46,449 bases of DNA from an uncultured Lachnospiraceae bacterium (GTDB lineage Bacteria; Bacillota; Clostridia; Lachnospirales; Lachnospiraceae): contig CAMNMC010000090.1 of assembly GCA_946544235.1 (NCBI GenBank), positions 1 to 46,449 on the forward strand. Direction: 5' to 3'. Shown piece after piece: positions 34,490 through 43,915 of the stretch (its first letter is position 1; every line of letters starts with the position of its first letter). A program made the translations under genes and the position numbers. The notes under the pieces were generated by a model. That model made no database searches. It was not told the DNA's origin and worked only from the letters and a program-made list of their open reading frames with translations.

Positions 34490-35611
34490 ATGAGTTCTAA
34501 AATAAGAAGACATGCGGCTATACTTTTGATATTTGCGGTAATACTGTCATCGCTTACAGCCTGCAGTGTCGGCAAGAAGAAGGACAAGGAAGACAATAAA
34601 AAGGAAAGCGGCGTATTGTTTACACCGGAAGAAGTCAAATCGACAGAGGTTATGAAGCTCGGCGATGAGACTATCTATATGGATACAGCGCTCATCTACC
34701 TTATAATGTCATACAGACAGTATACGGTAACTGAGGATAACCTGGATGCTCTTCCTGATATTTGTAAGCCTCAGGCACTTTCAAGCCTTCGCGAGACTTA
34801 TTCTATTTATAAGGCTGCGATGGATTCCGGGCTTACACCTAGTGAGGAGGATGAAAAGCAGGCAAAGAATTATGCCGATATTTTCATTCAGGCGTGCTCG
34901 GATATACTTAAAAAATGTGGTATTTCCAACGATAAAGTCTATGAAGAATACAGAAAACAGATGGTAGTTGAAAAGTTCAAGAATGACGAAAAAAATCGTC
35001 TCGGACAGGAACTGACCAAGAAGTATGAGGAGCAGTACGGCAAAACCAGATTCTTCAAGGTTTATGCGGTTATTTTCCCGACCGTTCAGGTTGGCAGTGA
35101 TGGTATGCCTGTTTCAAATTCCGACGGAACCTATGCAACCGTAACAGATGCCGAGAAAAAGTCAGCATATGAAAATGCAGTCAAAGCCCGTGAGGAAATC
35201 ATCGGCGGCGCTGATTGTAAAGAGGTTATTGAAAAATATAACGTGGATGCATATTCAAGCGAAACAACCTCGTATGAAGGATATAGTTCATCAAATGGCG
35301 GCAAGGACACTCTTGAGAAGCTGAAAACAGGAGAAGCAACAGAGATCTCAGAGAATAAGCTTGGTTACCTCTTCTATGTAATGTTAAATGATAACGATAC
35401 CGATACACGCGATTATTATATTGAGTATCTCGCAAGTGTGGATGTTGATACTGAATATACAGAGCTTGAGGATAAGTGGAAGAAAACAATCGCAGTTGAT
35501 GAGCAGGGCGATATGATCGGAACTGCATGGAATGATATTGACGGCAAGGCTTTCGGAAAACTTCTGATCGGTCATGGTGTCGTAGGAAATGAAGGGGATA
35601 CAACACAGTAA
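34490..35611 (+). CDS. Lipoprotein, PrsA/SurA-like foldase candidate
   Basis: A 373-residue lipoprotein with the lipobox LTAC (Cys near 25) and a short charged linker. The region at about 45-175 is helical and resembles the SurA/PrsA N-terminal chaperone module. The segment at about 185-315 (FFKVYAVIFPTVQ ... AREEIIGGADCKEVIEKYN ... LGYLFYVMLND) has the layout of a parvulin-type peptidyl-prolyl isomerase, though I do not see all catalytic residues. It would help fold exported proteins at the membrane surface. GGAGG precedes the ATG. The 153-nt gap before it contains a small ACCGG...CCGGT dyad and no clear promoter. Confidence 0.65.
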   Translation: MSSKIRRHAAILLIFAVILSSLTACSVGKKKDKEDNKKESGVLFTPEEVKSTEVMKLGDETIYMDTALIYLIMSYRQYTVTEDNLDALPDICKPQALSSLRETYSIYKAAMDSGLTPSEEDEKQAKNYADIFIQACSDILKKCGISNDKVYEEYRKQMVVEKFKNDEKNRLGQELTKKYEEQYGKTRFFKVYAVIFPTVQVGSDGMPVSNSDGTYATVTDAEKKSAYENAVKAREEIIGGADCKEVIEKYNVDAYSSETTSYEGYSSSNGGKDTLEKLKTGEATEISENKLGYLFYVMLNDNDTDTRDYYIEYLASVDVDTEYTELEDKWKKTIAVDEQGDMIGTAWNDIDGKAFGKLLIGHGVVGNEGDTTQ

Positions 35612-35627
35612 TAATTAGTTTGGATGA

Positions 35628-35671
35628 ATAAGAAGGAAGAATGTTTGAACGTTCTTCCTTCTTATTTTTTT
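35628..35671 (+). terminator. Strong intrinsic terminator after the foldase-like gene
   Basis: A perfect 14-bp stem (35628-35641 with 35652-35665; AAGGAAGAA core) is followed by a long T run. The next 150 nt is T-rich low-complexity sequence with no gene. Confidence 0.92.
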
Positions 35672-35823
35672 ATAATAGAAAATGTAGTTCTTTTATTGTT
35701 ATTATTACTATTAATAATATTCTTATTACTGTTTCTTTTTTTATTGTTTATTGTTTTTTTCTTCTTATTATGCTTGTTATTATTTAAGTCCGCTCCTGAG
35801 CCTTTTTGTAAGGATTAATATTC

Positions 35824-35852
35824 TTTACACCCGGTTGGGAGAATAGTAAAAT
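35824..35852 (+). promoter_or_regulatory. Promoter for the sortase-substrate gene
   Basis: TTTACA, a 17-nt spacer and TAAAAT lie 41 nt before an ATG with a GGAGAGGG site. An intact promoter and ribosome site argue that the gene below is or recently was expressed. Confidence 0.7.
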
Positions 35853-35892
35853 CGTGATAGTATCTTATAGATAAAAATTCGGAGAGGGATCT

Positions 35893-36289
35893 ATGAAGAC
35901 AGGGGAAGGTTTTAGATTAAAAAGAAGACGTCTGATGGCTGCATTTGTGGCTTTTTTGATGTGCTTCACGATTCTTGTTGGTACAGGAGACGGGGGGAAT
36001 TATGTACAGGGGGCAGGCGATTCAATCAACGATGGTTATACATCAAGAAGAACCGACGACAGAGGCGTCAGAAGAGCCGACGACAGAGGCGTCAGAAGAG
36101 CCAACGACAGAAGCGACAGAAGAGCTGACAACAGTGGAGCCGGAGAAACCAACAATTGTTCAGCATGAAGCTGTAAATGACAAGCCGCAGACAGGGGATG
36201 ATTCGCCTATCATTCCGGCGGTCATACTTATGATAATATCATCTATAGGGCTTCTCATTGTCGGAAAGAAGAAAAAACATAACAACTAG
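35893..36289 (+). pseudogene. Frameshifted sortase-anchored surface protein
   Basis: The signal peptide (MKTGEGFRLKRRRLMAAFVAFLMCFTILVG) is in one frame, and the rest of a wall-anchored protein is in the next. The second frame holds PTTEASEE repeats, then the sorting signal DKPQTGDDS, a hydrophobic segment and the basic end GKKKKHNN. Removing one G from the six-G run at 35992-35997 or the five-G run at 36009-36013 would restore a protein of about 131 residues. As written, translation runs into Arg/Asp-rich nonsense and stops at 36168. It could be phase-variable, decayed or a sequencing error in a homopolymer. The protein would be a short, stalk-like surface peptide. Confidence 0.85.
36047..36142 (+). 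repeat. 24-bp tandem repeat in the surface-protein gene
   Basis: Four head-to-tail 24-nt units start at 36047, 36071, 36095 and 36119. The first two differ by one base and the last two are more diverged. They encode EEPTTEAS in the restored frame. Unit loss or gain keeps the frame. Confidence 0.9.
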
Positions 36290-36303
36290 TTGATAGGCTG
36301 ATT

Positions 36304-36335
36304 AGGGCATAGAGACAATCTCTGTGCCCTTTTTG
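36304..36335 (+). terminator. Terminator after the surface-protein gene
   Basis: AGGGCATAGAGA pairs with TCTCTGTGCCCT around a CAA loop, followed by a T run. About 190 nt of AT-rich leader then precede dgt, with no firm promoter call. Confidence 0.85.
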
Positions 36336-36524
36336 TGATATGTTTGCAAACTCAAATCTGCTGTATTTAATAATTCTGAAAAAAGATGAAATTAAAAAAA
36401 GGTTTTTGAATAGTTATATAGAAAAATAAATTGCGGGCTTTCCGACACCGGGTGGATTACGCAAAAAATATAAGTCTGTGCATTGAACCTGAGATAGTAT
36501 TTACAAGCTTCGGGGGAAGACGAT

Positions 36525-37532
36525 ATGACCATCAGAGAGGAAATTGAGAAAAAAGAACATGAGATACTCAGTCCATATGCTTCATTCAGTGATGAATCGA
36601 GGGGGCGCGACAGAGAGGAAAAACAATGTGATCTGAGGACTGTCTATCAGAGAGACAGGGACAGGATCATTCATTCTAAAGCGTTCAGGCGTCTTAAACA
36701 TAAGACGCAGGTATTTCTCTCTCCGTATGGCGACCACTACAGAACGAGACTGACTCACACTCTTGAGGTTTCGCAGATTGCGCGTACAATAGCAAGGTGC
36801 CTTAAGCTTAACGAGGATCTGACCGAAGCGATAGCGCTTGGCCATGATCTGGGACATACACCTTTTGGACATGCGGGCGAGAGGGCTCTTACGACCGCGC
36901 TCGGAAGACCGTTCAGACATAATGAGCAGGGCGTCAGAGTTGTTGAAAAGCTTGAGAAGGACGGCCGGGGGCTGAACCTGACCTGGGAGGTCAGAGATGG
37001 TATCCTCAATCATAAAACCAGTCTGACACCGGCAACTCTTGAAGGGAAAATAGTAAGAGTTTCGGATAAGATAGCTTATATCAGTCACGATATAGATGAT
37101 GGTATCCGGGCGGGGATCCTGTTTGAAAAAAGCATACCCGGAAAGCTGACGGATGTTCTGGGGCATAATACCAGAGACAGAATAGACAATCTCATACATG
37201 ATGTTATCGGAACCTCTATGGGTAAACCTGATATTCTCATGTCAGAGGAATATAGAGATGCTCTCTTTGATCTAAGGAGTTTCATGTTCGAAAAGCTCTA
37301 TACAAGCAAGGCTGCAAAGGGCGAAGAGATCAAGGCCGAGAGGATAGTTGCAAGGCTCTTTGAGCACTATAATGCACATCCTGAAGAAATGAGTCTTGAA
37401 TATTTAAAGATGATAGATCAGGGAGAAAAAAAAGAAACGGTTGTATGTGATTATATAGCCGGAATGACAGATAATTATGCAGTTATGAAATATAAAGATA
37501 TTTATATACCGCGTTCATGGACCATGGTATGA
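36525..37532 (+). CDS. dgt: Deoxyguanosinetriphosphate triphosphohydrolase-like (dGTPase)
   Basis: A 335-residue HD-domain phosphohydrolase that splits dGTP or other dNTPs into the nucleoside and triphosphate. Metal-binding HD residues appear as RLTHTLEVSQIAR and GHDLGHTPFGHAGE, with SDKIAYISHDIDDG further on. The N-terminal FRRLKHKTQVF block is typical of the family. It is the first gene of the Firmicutes block dgt-dnaG-rpoD, so it is probably co-transcribed with the replication primase and the main sigma factor. The ATG follows a GGGGGAAG site. Confidence 0.95.
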   Translation: MTIREEIEKKEHEILSPYASFSDESRGRDREEKQCDLRTVYQRDRDRIIHSKAFRRLKHKTQVFLSPYGDHYRTRLTHTLEVSQIARTIARCLKLNEDLTEAIALGHDLGHTPFGHAGERALTTALGRPFRHNEQGVRVVEKLEKDGRGLNLTWEVRDGILNHKTSLTPATLEGKIVRVSDKIAYISHDIDDGIRAGILFEKSIPGKLTDVLGHNTRDRIDNLIHDVIGTSMGKPDILMSEEYRDALFDLRSFMFEKLYTSKAAKGEEIKAERIVARLFEHYNAHPEEMSLEYLKMIDQGEKKETVVCDYIAGMTDNYAVMKYKDIYIPRSWTMV

Positions 37533-37577
37533 TCTGGTGAAGTGATTATTTGTACGCGGACATAAAAGGCAGGGGCA

Positions 37578-39377
37578 ATGTACTATTCAGATGAAATAGT
37601 TGAGGAAATAAGAGAAAAAAACGATATAGTTGACGTGATCGGCAGTATTATCGGACTCAAGCGTACCGGTAATTCGTATATGTGCTGCTGTCCCTTCCAC
37701 AATGAGAAGACACCATCCTTTCATGTAAGCAGAGCCAAGCAGATATATCACTGCTTTGGCTGCGGGGCCGGCGGAAATGTTATCACATTCCTTATGCAGT
37801 ATGAAAACTATACATTCCAGGAGGCACTGAAATATCTGGCTGACAGATCGGGAGTGATCCTTCCGGAGGTTGAACTCACTCCTTCACAGAAGAAGCAGGA
37901 GAGCAGGAAGGAAATACTGCGCGAGATCAACCGCAGTGCGGCAGCGTATTTTCATTATCTGCTGACCAAAACCGACAGAGGCCGTCTGGGATACGATTAT
38001 TATAAAGAAAAAAGGCGGCTCACGGATGAAACTATAGCATCCTTCGGGCTTGGATTTGCGGACGTTTACAGCGATGATCTGTATAAATATTTAAAAAGTA
38101 AAGGCTATTCAGATGACATGCTTCGTGACAGCGGTCTGGTGAATTTTACGGAAAAATACGGCGCTCAGGACGTTTTCTGGAACAGAGTAATGGTTCCGAT
38201 AACTGATATCGGCGGCAAGGTAATAGCCTTTGGAGGAAGAGTCCTTGGAGACGGACTTCCGAAATACGTAAATACAAAGGAAACAGAAATATTTAATAAG
38301 AGGCGCAATCTCTTTGCAATGCATATTGCAAGGCGCAGCCGGCGGCGGGGAATAATACTCTGCGAGGGTTATATGGATGTTATCGCGATGCATCAGGCCG
38401 GCTTTGATAATGCGGTTGCTTCACTCGGAACCGCATTTACCGAGGAACAGGCGCTTCTTATCAAGAGATACAGCACAGAGGTTTATCTGGCCTACGACAG
38501 CGACAGTGCCGGAAGAGCGGCGACCAGAAAGGCTATCGAGATTCTCCGGAATGCTGATATGCAGCAGAGAGTCATAGATATGCGGCCGCACAAGGATCCG
38601 GATGAGTTCATCAAGAATCTTGGTGCTGAAGAGTTTGAAAATCGTATAAAAGATGCAAAGCCGGGACTTATTTTCGAGATTGATGATGATGCCGGCAAAT
38701 ATAACCAGAGCGATCCGGAAGAGCGAACTACATTTATAAACAGTATCGCGAGACTGCTTAAGACTATAGAGGATCCGGTCCGGCGGAACAGCTATCTGGA
38801 AAGCATCTGCAACAAATATGCTATCGACAAGGTCTCGCTTAAGGCGCAGATTGAAAGAACGGTAATTACACCTGGGCATTCATCACAGCGTGCACCTGAG
38901 GGCATGAAAATATATGCCGAATCGCCTTCGGCTGAGACACCGGTAAACAGAAAAAATGATAAGACTGAAGATATAGTCGCAGCGCATCAGAGGCTGCTTC
39001 TGACGTGGATGGTCAATGATCCTGAGCTTTTTGAGAGGCTGGAAGGAACCATCACCGAGGAAGATTTTACGGACGAAGAGATAAAACCTGTTGCGGTGAA
39101 GCTCTTTGAACAATACAGAGAAAAAAGAAGCGTCAGTCCTGCAGCATTGATAGATCAGTATGATGATCTGGAAAAACAGCAGAAGGTAGCGGCAATGATC
39201 TCGACGGAGCTTGCCGGGCAGCTTGATGATGATGAAAAGAAGAAGGCACTGAGAGATATAGTGATCAAGGTGAAGCAGAACAGTCTTGATCATGCATTTA
39301 AGAACAGTAATAATGATCCTTCGAAGCTCATGGAGCTTATCAAAATGAAACAAAGTCTTAATCGACTGGAGGTATAA
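37578..39377 (+). CDS. dnaG: DNA primase
   Basis: A 599-residue primase that makes RNA primers for replication. The N-terminal CHC2-type zinc finger is [15 protein letters not shown] ... [10 protein letters not shown] (about 36-65). The catalytic core and TOPRIM domain (about 255-340) carry [16 protein letters not shown] and [13 protein letters not shown], with the acidic metal-binding residues. The C-terminal region (about 460-599) corresponds to the DnaB-interacting helical domain. It lies 45 nt after dgt and 2 nt before rpoD. Nothing is missing. Confidence 0.97.
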   Translation: MYYSDEIVEEIREKNDIVDVIGSIIGLKRTGNSYMCCCPFHNEKTPSFHVSRAKQIYHCFGCGAGGNVITFLMQYENYTFQEALKYLADRSGVILPEVELTPSQKKQESRKEILREINRSAAAYFHYLLTKTDRGRLGYDYYKEKRRLTDETIASFGLGFADVYSDDLYKYLKSKGYSDDMLRDSGLVNFTEKYGAQDVFWNRVMVPITDIGGKVIAFGGRVLGDGLPKYVNTKETEIFNKRRNLFAMHIARRSRRRGIILCEGYMDVIAMHQAGFDNAVASLGTAFTEEQALLIKRYSTEVYLAYDSDSAGRAATRKAIEILRNADMQQRVIDMRPHKDPDEFIKNLGAEEFENRIKDAKPGLIFEIDDDAGKYNQSDPEERTTFINSIARLLKTIEDPVRRNSYLESICNKYAIDKVSLKAQIERTVITPGHSSQRAPEGMKIYAESPSAETPVNRKNDKTEDIVAAHQRLLLTWMVNDPELFERLEGTITEEDFTDEEIKPVAVKLFEQYREKRSVSPAALIDQYDDLEKQQKVAAMISTELAGQLDDDEKKKALRDIVIKVKQNSLDHAFKNSNNDPSKLMELIKMKQSLNRLEV

Positions 39378-39379
39378 AA

Positions 39380-40699
39380 ATGGCAACAAGAAAGAAGAAA
39401 ACAGCAGAACCTGAGTTTTTAGGAAGCGCAGAGCTTGAAGCTGCTGCTGACAAATTACTTGCTGAGGCTGACAAGAAGGAAGCAAAAAAGGAAGAAGTAA
39501 AGCCGGAATATAAAGATGGCGAAGCTTTTGATGATTCCGAAGAGCTTGATGGCAAGCCGAAAATGACTGAAGAGGACGAAAAACTCTTCAATGATACACT
39601 TGAGAAGCTCCTTGTCATGGCTAAGAGCAAGAAGAGTGTTATCGAAGACACAGAGATCATTGATGCATTTAAGGATAAGCAGGAATTCCTTACAGATGAT
39701 AATATGATCAGAGTTATTGATTTCTTTGAACGTAATAAGGTCGATGTCCTTACTATAACCGAGGATGATGACGATGTTGAGCCGGACGATCTTATGTTTG
39801 AGCTTGATGATGAAGAAGAAATAGATATGGAGCAGATCGATCTCTCAGTTCCTGAGGGTGTCAGTATCGAGGATCCTGTACGTATGTACCTCAAGGATAT
39901 CGGTAAGGTACCTCTTCTTACAGCTGAAGAGGAGATCGAGCTTGCCAAGAAGATGGAAGACGGCGGCGAAGAGGGCGAGGAGGCTAAGAAGAAGCTTGCT
40001 GAAGCCAACCTCAGACTTGTTGTCAGCATCGCCAAGAGATATGTGGGCAGAGGTATGCTTTTCCTTGACCTTATTCAGGAAGGAAACCTCGGCCTGATCA
40101 AGGCGGTTGAGAAATTCGATTATACCAAGGGATATAAATTCAGTACATATGCAACCTGGTGGATCAGACAGGCTATCACAAGAGCTATCGCCGATCAGGC
40201 AAGAACCATCAGAATACCTGTGCATATGGTTGAGACGATCAACAAACTTATCAGAGTTTCAAGACAGTTACTCCAGGAGCTTGGTCGTGAACCGACCCCG
40301 GATGAGATAGCAGAGGAAATGAATCTGCCTGTAGACAGAGTAAGAGAGATCCTTAAGATATCTCAGGAGCCTGTTTCTCTCGAGACACCTATCGGTGAAG
40401 AGGAAGACAGCCACCTTGGAGACTTTATTCAGGATGAAAATGTACCTGTTCCTGCGGAAGCAGCTGCATTTACCCTTCTTAAGGAGCAGCTTGTTGAGGT
40501 ACTCGGAACACTTACCGAAAGAGAACAGAAGGTTCTTCGTCTCCGTTTCGGTCTTGACGACGGAAGAGCAAGAACTCTTGAAGAGGTAGGAAGAGAATTC
40601 AGCGTTACAAGAGAGCGTATCAGGCAGATTGAGGCTAAGGCTCTCAGAAAGCTGAGACATCCAAGCCGCAGTCGTAAGCTGAAAGAGTTCCTTGAGTAG
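39380..40699 (+). CDS. rpoD: Primary sigma factor of RNA polymerase
   Basis: A 439-residue housekeeping sigma-70. An acidic N-terminal part (about 1-150) stands in for region 1.1. Regions follow in order: 1.2 ([18 protein letters not shown]), 2 ([37 protein letters not shown]), 3 ([13 protein letters not shown]) and 4 ([17 protein letters not shown], then the helix-turn-helix [25 protein letters not shown]). The ribosome site GGAGG lies inside the end of dnaG. It should recognise the TTGACA/TATAAT-type promoters seen in this window. About 65 residues between region 1.2 and the start are lineage-specific. Confidence 0.97.
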   Translation: MATRKKKTAEPEFLGSAELEAAADKLLAEADKKEAKKEEVKPEYKDGEAFDDSEELDGKPKMTEEDEKLFNDTLEKLLVMAKSKKSVIEDTEIIDAFKDKQEFLTDDNMIRVIDFFERNKVDVLTITEDDDDVEPDDLMFELDDEEEIDMEQIDLSVPEGVSIEDPVRMYLKDIGKVPLLTAEEEIELAKKMEDGGEEGEEAKKKLAEANLRLVVSIAKRYVGRGMLFLDLIQEGNLGLIKAVEKFDYTKGYKFSTYATWWIRQAITRAIADQARTIRIPVHMVETINKLIRVSRQLLQELGREPTPDEIAEEMNLPVDRVREILKISQEPVSLETPIGEEEDSHLGDFIQDENVPVPAEAAAFTLLKEQLVEVLGTLTEREQKVLRLRFGLDDGRARTLEEVGREFSVTRERIRQIEAKALRKLRHPSRSRKLKEFLE

Positions 40700-40721
40700 T
40701 CGCATACAGTATTGAATAGCT

Positions 40722-40784
40722 CGCGCTTAGATATACCTCCTCAACCGTAGGTGAAATACACCTTCGGAGGTATACCTAAGCGCG
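40722..40784 (-). repeat. Hairpin element with conserved loop core, minus orientation (clear copy)
   Basis: Read on the minus strand, a 19-bp stem with one G-U wobble encloses a 25-nt loop. The loop starts with GAAGGTGTATTTCACCTAC (40765 down to 40747) directly at the 5' arm and ends GGTTGA. It lies between rpoD and trmK and is antisense to that transcript. The loop length equals that of the 23.95-kb copy. Confidence 0.8.
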
Positions 40785-40837
40785 AATCGTTAAAACCGTA
40801 GTTATGTGAGAAATGCTTGGTACTCGGAGGGTTTGAC

Positions 40838-41656
40838 TTGGAGAGTAGTGTAACAGGACGAATGTCCAAAAGAATGCTGGCGGTGGCTGATATGGTATCG
40901 CACAGCAGACAGCAGGATAATAAAACGTACAGAGTTGCGGACATCGGCTGTGATCATGCCTTTGTAAGTATTTATCTGATGCAGCACGGTATTGCGGATA
41001 AAGTGATCGCAATGGATGTAAATCCGGGACCGCTTGAGGCTGCCCGTAAGAATATCGACAGGTATCTGGGAACGACAGAAGGTGCAGAAATCGACATCAG
41101 ACTGTCGGATGGTTTTGCCGGATTGAAGAAGGGCGAGACAGATGCTGCAGTCGTAGCGGGAATGGGCGGAAAGCTTGTGATATCCATCATTGAGGGCGCG
41201 GATGTATTTGTACCGGGATATAAGCTGATACTTTCGCCTCAGTCCGATGTGCCGGAGGTAAGACTGTATCTACTTGAACATGGTTTCAAACTCATGGATG
41301 AGGATATGATCTGTGAGGATGGAAAATATTATAATATTATCTGTGCGGAGTATGTTGGCACTTCACAGCTGTCAGATGATGTTGACGAAGATGATATTAT
41401 TCATCAAGAAGACCGTGAGAGCAATGAACAGCCGGAAAACATTAAAGGTGAGAAGCTGATCCTTATACAATATGGAGAAAACCTCATCAATAAGAAGAAC
41501 CCTGTATTTAGAGAGTACCTGGAAAAAAGAAAAAAGTCACTCGGCACGATCTATGACAATCTCTCACAGCCGTGCAGTCCGCTGGTGGTTACAAGGCGGG
41601 AAGAGATCAAGAGGGAACTGGGCGAGATTGAGTTTGTCCTCGAAAAAATGAACTAG
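40838..41656 (+). CDS. trmK: tRNA (adenine(22)-N1)-methyltransferase
   Basis: A 272-residue SAM-dependent methyltransferase of the TrmK/YqfN family, modifying A22 of tRNA. The SAM-binding motif is VADIGCDHAFVSIYL, followed by IAMDVNPGPLEAARKN. The family motif AGMGGKLVISII and the stretch LSPQSDVPEVRLYL are clear. I chose the TTG at 40838, which has GGAGGG six bases upstream; a TTG at 40817 lies before that site. A low-complexity acidic insert (about residues 180-210) separates the domain from a C-terminal helical part. It follows rpoD, as in many Firmicutes. Confidence 0.93.
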   Translation: MESSVTGRMSKRMLAVADMVSHSRQQDNKTYRVADIGCDHAFVSIYLMQHGIADKVIAMDVNPGPLEAARKNIDRYLGTTEGAEIDIRLSDGFAGLKKGETDAAVVAGMGGKLVISIIEGADVFVPGYKLILSPQSDVPEVRLYLLEHGFKLMDEDMICEDGKYYNIICAEYVGTSQLSDDVDEDDIIHQEDRESNEQPENIKGEKLILIQYGENLINKKNPVFREYLEKRKKSLGTIYDNLSQPCSPLVVTRREEIKRELGEIEFVLEKMN

Positions 41657-41727
41657 GAGAAATGATGGAGTTGGAGCGTCTGTGAGGTTAAATAGAGGCT
41701 TTCGCTTTTAAAAATGACACATATATA

Positions 41728-42453
41728 TTAACAATTTGGTTTGATTATTGATATTAGGTTATTATGATATTTGCGCCCGACGGGTATTAATTCTTTATAT
41801 CCGGATAAGTGTACCGTACTATTTGAAATATCAAAGCCTGTATAATACCTCATGTTGATGATGTAGGATTTATGGCATCTGAGAAAGTGATCGGGAAGCA
41901 GTGCTTCCATAGATTTTATACTATAGGATTTTGTTAACTGTATTCCGTTTTCTGTATGGAGTATCAGTTCATGACCTATTGATTCTATGTAAGCTATTTT
42001 TTCGGTTTCTATGCGAATGCGTATTCCGTTTATGCCTTGGATATCCAGCTTTTGAGGACCTGATGAAGGGAAACGGAGCATTTTGATTACAGCTTCTTTA
42101 ACTGAATTATCATCATATGGTTTTTTGATATATTCATAACAATGTGTTGTAGTTAGTGCTTCCTCTAATCTGTCAGATACTCCCGTGATATATAGTATTG
42201 GCGTGAATTCATATTCAGGACGAAGTCTGATATATCTTGCAAAATCAAGGCCATCTTTGGAATCCGGATTATCACCTAAATCAATATCAAGAATAAAGAA
42301 TATAAATGAATCGTGCATTTTGATAGAATTGAAAGCTTCTCTGTAGTTTTTGCAGCATAAGACATTAAGGTCGGATGAAGTATTTATTACGAGTTTTTCA
42401 AGCTTTGCCAGCTGGGCTGTATCGTCTTCAAGTATCAGAATATTCTTTTCCAT
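41728..42453 (-). CDS. LytTR response regulator (AgrA-like)
   Basis: A 241-residue DNA-binding regulator. The receiver domain (about 1-125) has the acidic pocket ED-D at 9-11, the phosphoacceptor Asp56 in FILDIDL and the conserved Lys in YIKKPYDD. The LytTR DNA-binding domain (about 140-240) contains IAYIESIGHELILHT and FLRCHKSYIINM. GAGG precedes the ATG. It lies directly after the kinase gene (1 nt between stop and start), so they form one operon. Direct repeats upstream of the divergent agrB-like gene are candidate binding sites. Confidence 0.93.
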   Translation of the reverse strand: MEKNILILEDDTAQLAKLEKLVINTSSDLNVLCCKNYREAFNSIKMHDSFIFFILDIDLGDNPDSKDGLDFARYIRLRPEYEFTPILYITGVSDRLEEALTTTHCYEYIKKPYDDNSVKEAVIKMLRFPSSGPQKLDIQGINGIRIRIETEKIAYIESIGHELILHTENGIQLTKSYSIKSMEALLPDHFLRCHKSYIINMRYYTGFDISNSTVHLSGYKELIPVGRKYHNNLISIIKPNC

Positions 42454-42454
42454 A

Positions 42455-43756
42455 TTATACCTCGATATGAAATACTATAAATGTTTCACTCTTGTCATCA
42501 CTATACTGGTTGTAAACCTCGAAAGTTCCTTTATAGGCGTTTAATATTTTTCTGAGATTATATAGTCCATAACCTCTTCTGATGTTTTTTCCATCTGGGG
42601 AGGTTTCTTTTGTTGAATACCCTTGTTTAAATAAATTAATATGAATGTCACGCGTGAGTTCAAAACCTTTATTCTTTGTTTGGATAATTGCTTTTCCGTC
42701 AAGACTGTTAATCGATAGTTCACATTTATCACCGGATTCTATGGCTTCAAACATATTTGTGATCATTATGCTGAGAATATCCACAAGAACAGGTTCCGGA
42801 GTATTAGTTTCGATTTGATAACTTTTTATGTTTAGATTTAGAGTCTTGTTGTTTCTGGCAAATTCTTTGTATTCATAGAACAAAAAAGATGCGATCAAAC
42901 GATTTTTTATGTGCAGAATCTCGATGATTTCATTGTCGTCCTTAACATAATTTGTATAGGCTTCGAGCGCTGAAGACAGGGATTCATAATCTTTATTAAG
43001 AACAGGTAAAGCACTGATAGTTGCAATCCGGTTATCGTATTCATGCTGCTTTGAACGTATTTCGCTTATGAGTTCATCAAGTATCTCGGATTCCTGTTTT
43101 ATTGCTTTGAGTTCGGTATCCTTTTTTTGGATTGTCATTTCTTCAAATATGATTATATAGTTTATTAGCAGCAGTATGATCATACAAGTCAGATATATTG
43201 TAAAACTCTCTTTAAAGCTTTTGGTGTTAGTCTTATAAATAAAATCAACAAAAGTAATAAATATAAATATATTGGCAAGAAGTATTTTTAATGAGGTTTT
43301 TCCTTTGATGATGATACTGAAAAGCTGTTTTAGTGGAAGAAGTTTTAGCAATAACGAGAGTAACAGTATAGTGAGAAAATTACCAAGGAGTCCGATTCTG
43401 TAATCAGTGAAGTCGGAAATAAACAATCTGAATACAATAACGATCAAATATTGGAGAATGATCGTGATAAAATAAGATAATACATATATTGAAAGAACCA
43501 CTGATAATCTGGCACGGGTTAGTAAGAAAATAACGCCCGTGCTTATTATTATTTGTATGATACGTACTATAAAATAATTATTAATACCGATCTCGATAAA
43601 GCTGTTTATAAAAGAAGTAAGGATGGTTGAGCAAAATAATAAAAAAAACAGATTATGTTTATTCTTATGTTTTATTCCGTATAATCCGTTTATAACAATT
43701 ACATCTTGTATTCTTTCCTCAAAATAATTGACAAACAGAATAAAGAAGTACAGCAT
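42455..43756 (-). CDS. GHKL sensor histidine kinase (AgrC-like)
   Basis: A 433-residue kinase with about six membrane segments in the first 210 residues, which would receive a peptide signal. A cytoplasmic dimerisation helix follows, with the phospho-acceptor His in SKQHEYDNRI. A GHKL ATPase domain ends the protein (N box in IMITNMFEAIE, G box in RRGYGLYNLRKIL). I chose the ATG at 43756, which has GGGAGG eight bases upstream; the longer open frame starts inside the intergenic region. It pairs with the LytTR regulator. The cognate autoinducer is not encoded next to it. Confidence 0.9.
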   Translation of the reverse strand: MLYFFILFVNYFEERIQDVIVINGLYGIKHKNKHNLFFLLFCSTILTSFINSFIEIGINNYFIVRIIQIIISTGVIFLLTRARLSVVLSIYVLSYFITIILQYLIVIVFRLFISDFTDYRIGLLGNFLTILLLSLLLKLLPLKQLFSIIIKGKTSLKILLANIFIFITFVDFIYKTNTKSFKESFTIYLTCMIILLLINYIIIFEEMTIQKKDTELKAIKQESEILDELISEIRSKQHEYDNRIATISALPVLNKDYESLSSALEAYTNYVKDDNEIIEILHIKNRLIASFLFYEYKEFARNNKTLNLNIKSYQIETNTPEPVLVDILSIMITNMFEAIESGDKCELSINSLDGKAIIQTKNKGFELTRDIHINLFKQGYSTKETSPDGKNIRRGYGLYNLRKILNAYKGTFEVYNQYSDDKSETFIVFHIEV

Positions 43757-43840
43757 TTGGCTTTGCCTCCCAACATCATAATATAACAGATTATATATCA
43801 TATTCCGGGGTGTTATCAATATGAAACGAAGTGCTGTTAT

Positions 43841-43877
43841 TGCTGTTTATGCAGGCAGAGTGTAGTTTGTGCAGGAC
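43841..43877 (+). promoter_or_regulatory. Direct repeats with 20-bp period, candidate LytTR operator
   Basis: TGCTGTTTATGCAGGCA (43841) and TGTAGTTTGTGCAGGAC (43861) share 12 of 17 bases, and a third partial TGCTGTTAT starts at 43832. They end just upstream of the -35 box of the agrB-like promoter. LytTR regulators bind tandem 9-bp repeats about 21 bp apart, so spacing and position fit. Confidence 0.5.
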
Positions 43878-43880
43878 ATA

Positions 43881-43909
43881 TTGAATAACTTTATTTTGGT
43901 TGATACTAT
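43881..43909 (+). promoter_or_regulatory. Promoter of the agrB-like gene
   Basis: TTGAAT, a 17-nt spacer and TACTAT. The -10 ends only 6 nt before the ATG at 43916, so the transcript would be leaderless unless translation starts further inside. No ribosome site precedes that ATG. Confidence 0.55.
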
Positions 43910-43915
43910 TGAAAT

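Noticed and set aside
35624-35818. A 64-codon Leu/Phe-rich frame that could pass for a small membrane protein
   Set aside because: It begins inside a terminator stem and reads T-rich low-complexity sequence; no ribosome site.
36047-36142. Tandem 24-bp units as a possible CRISPR array
   Set aside because: The units are contiguous without spacers and encode a PTTEASEE stalk.
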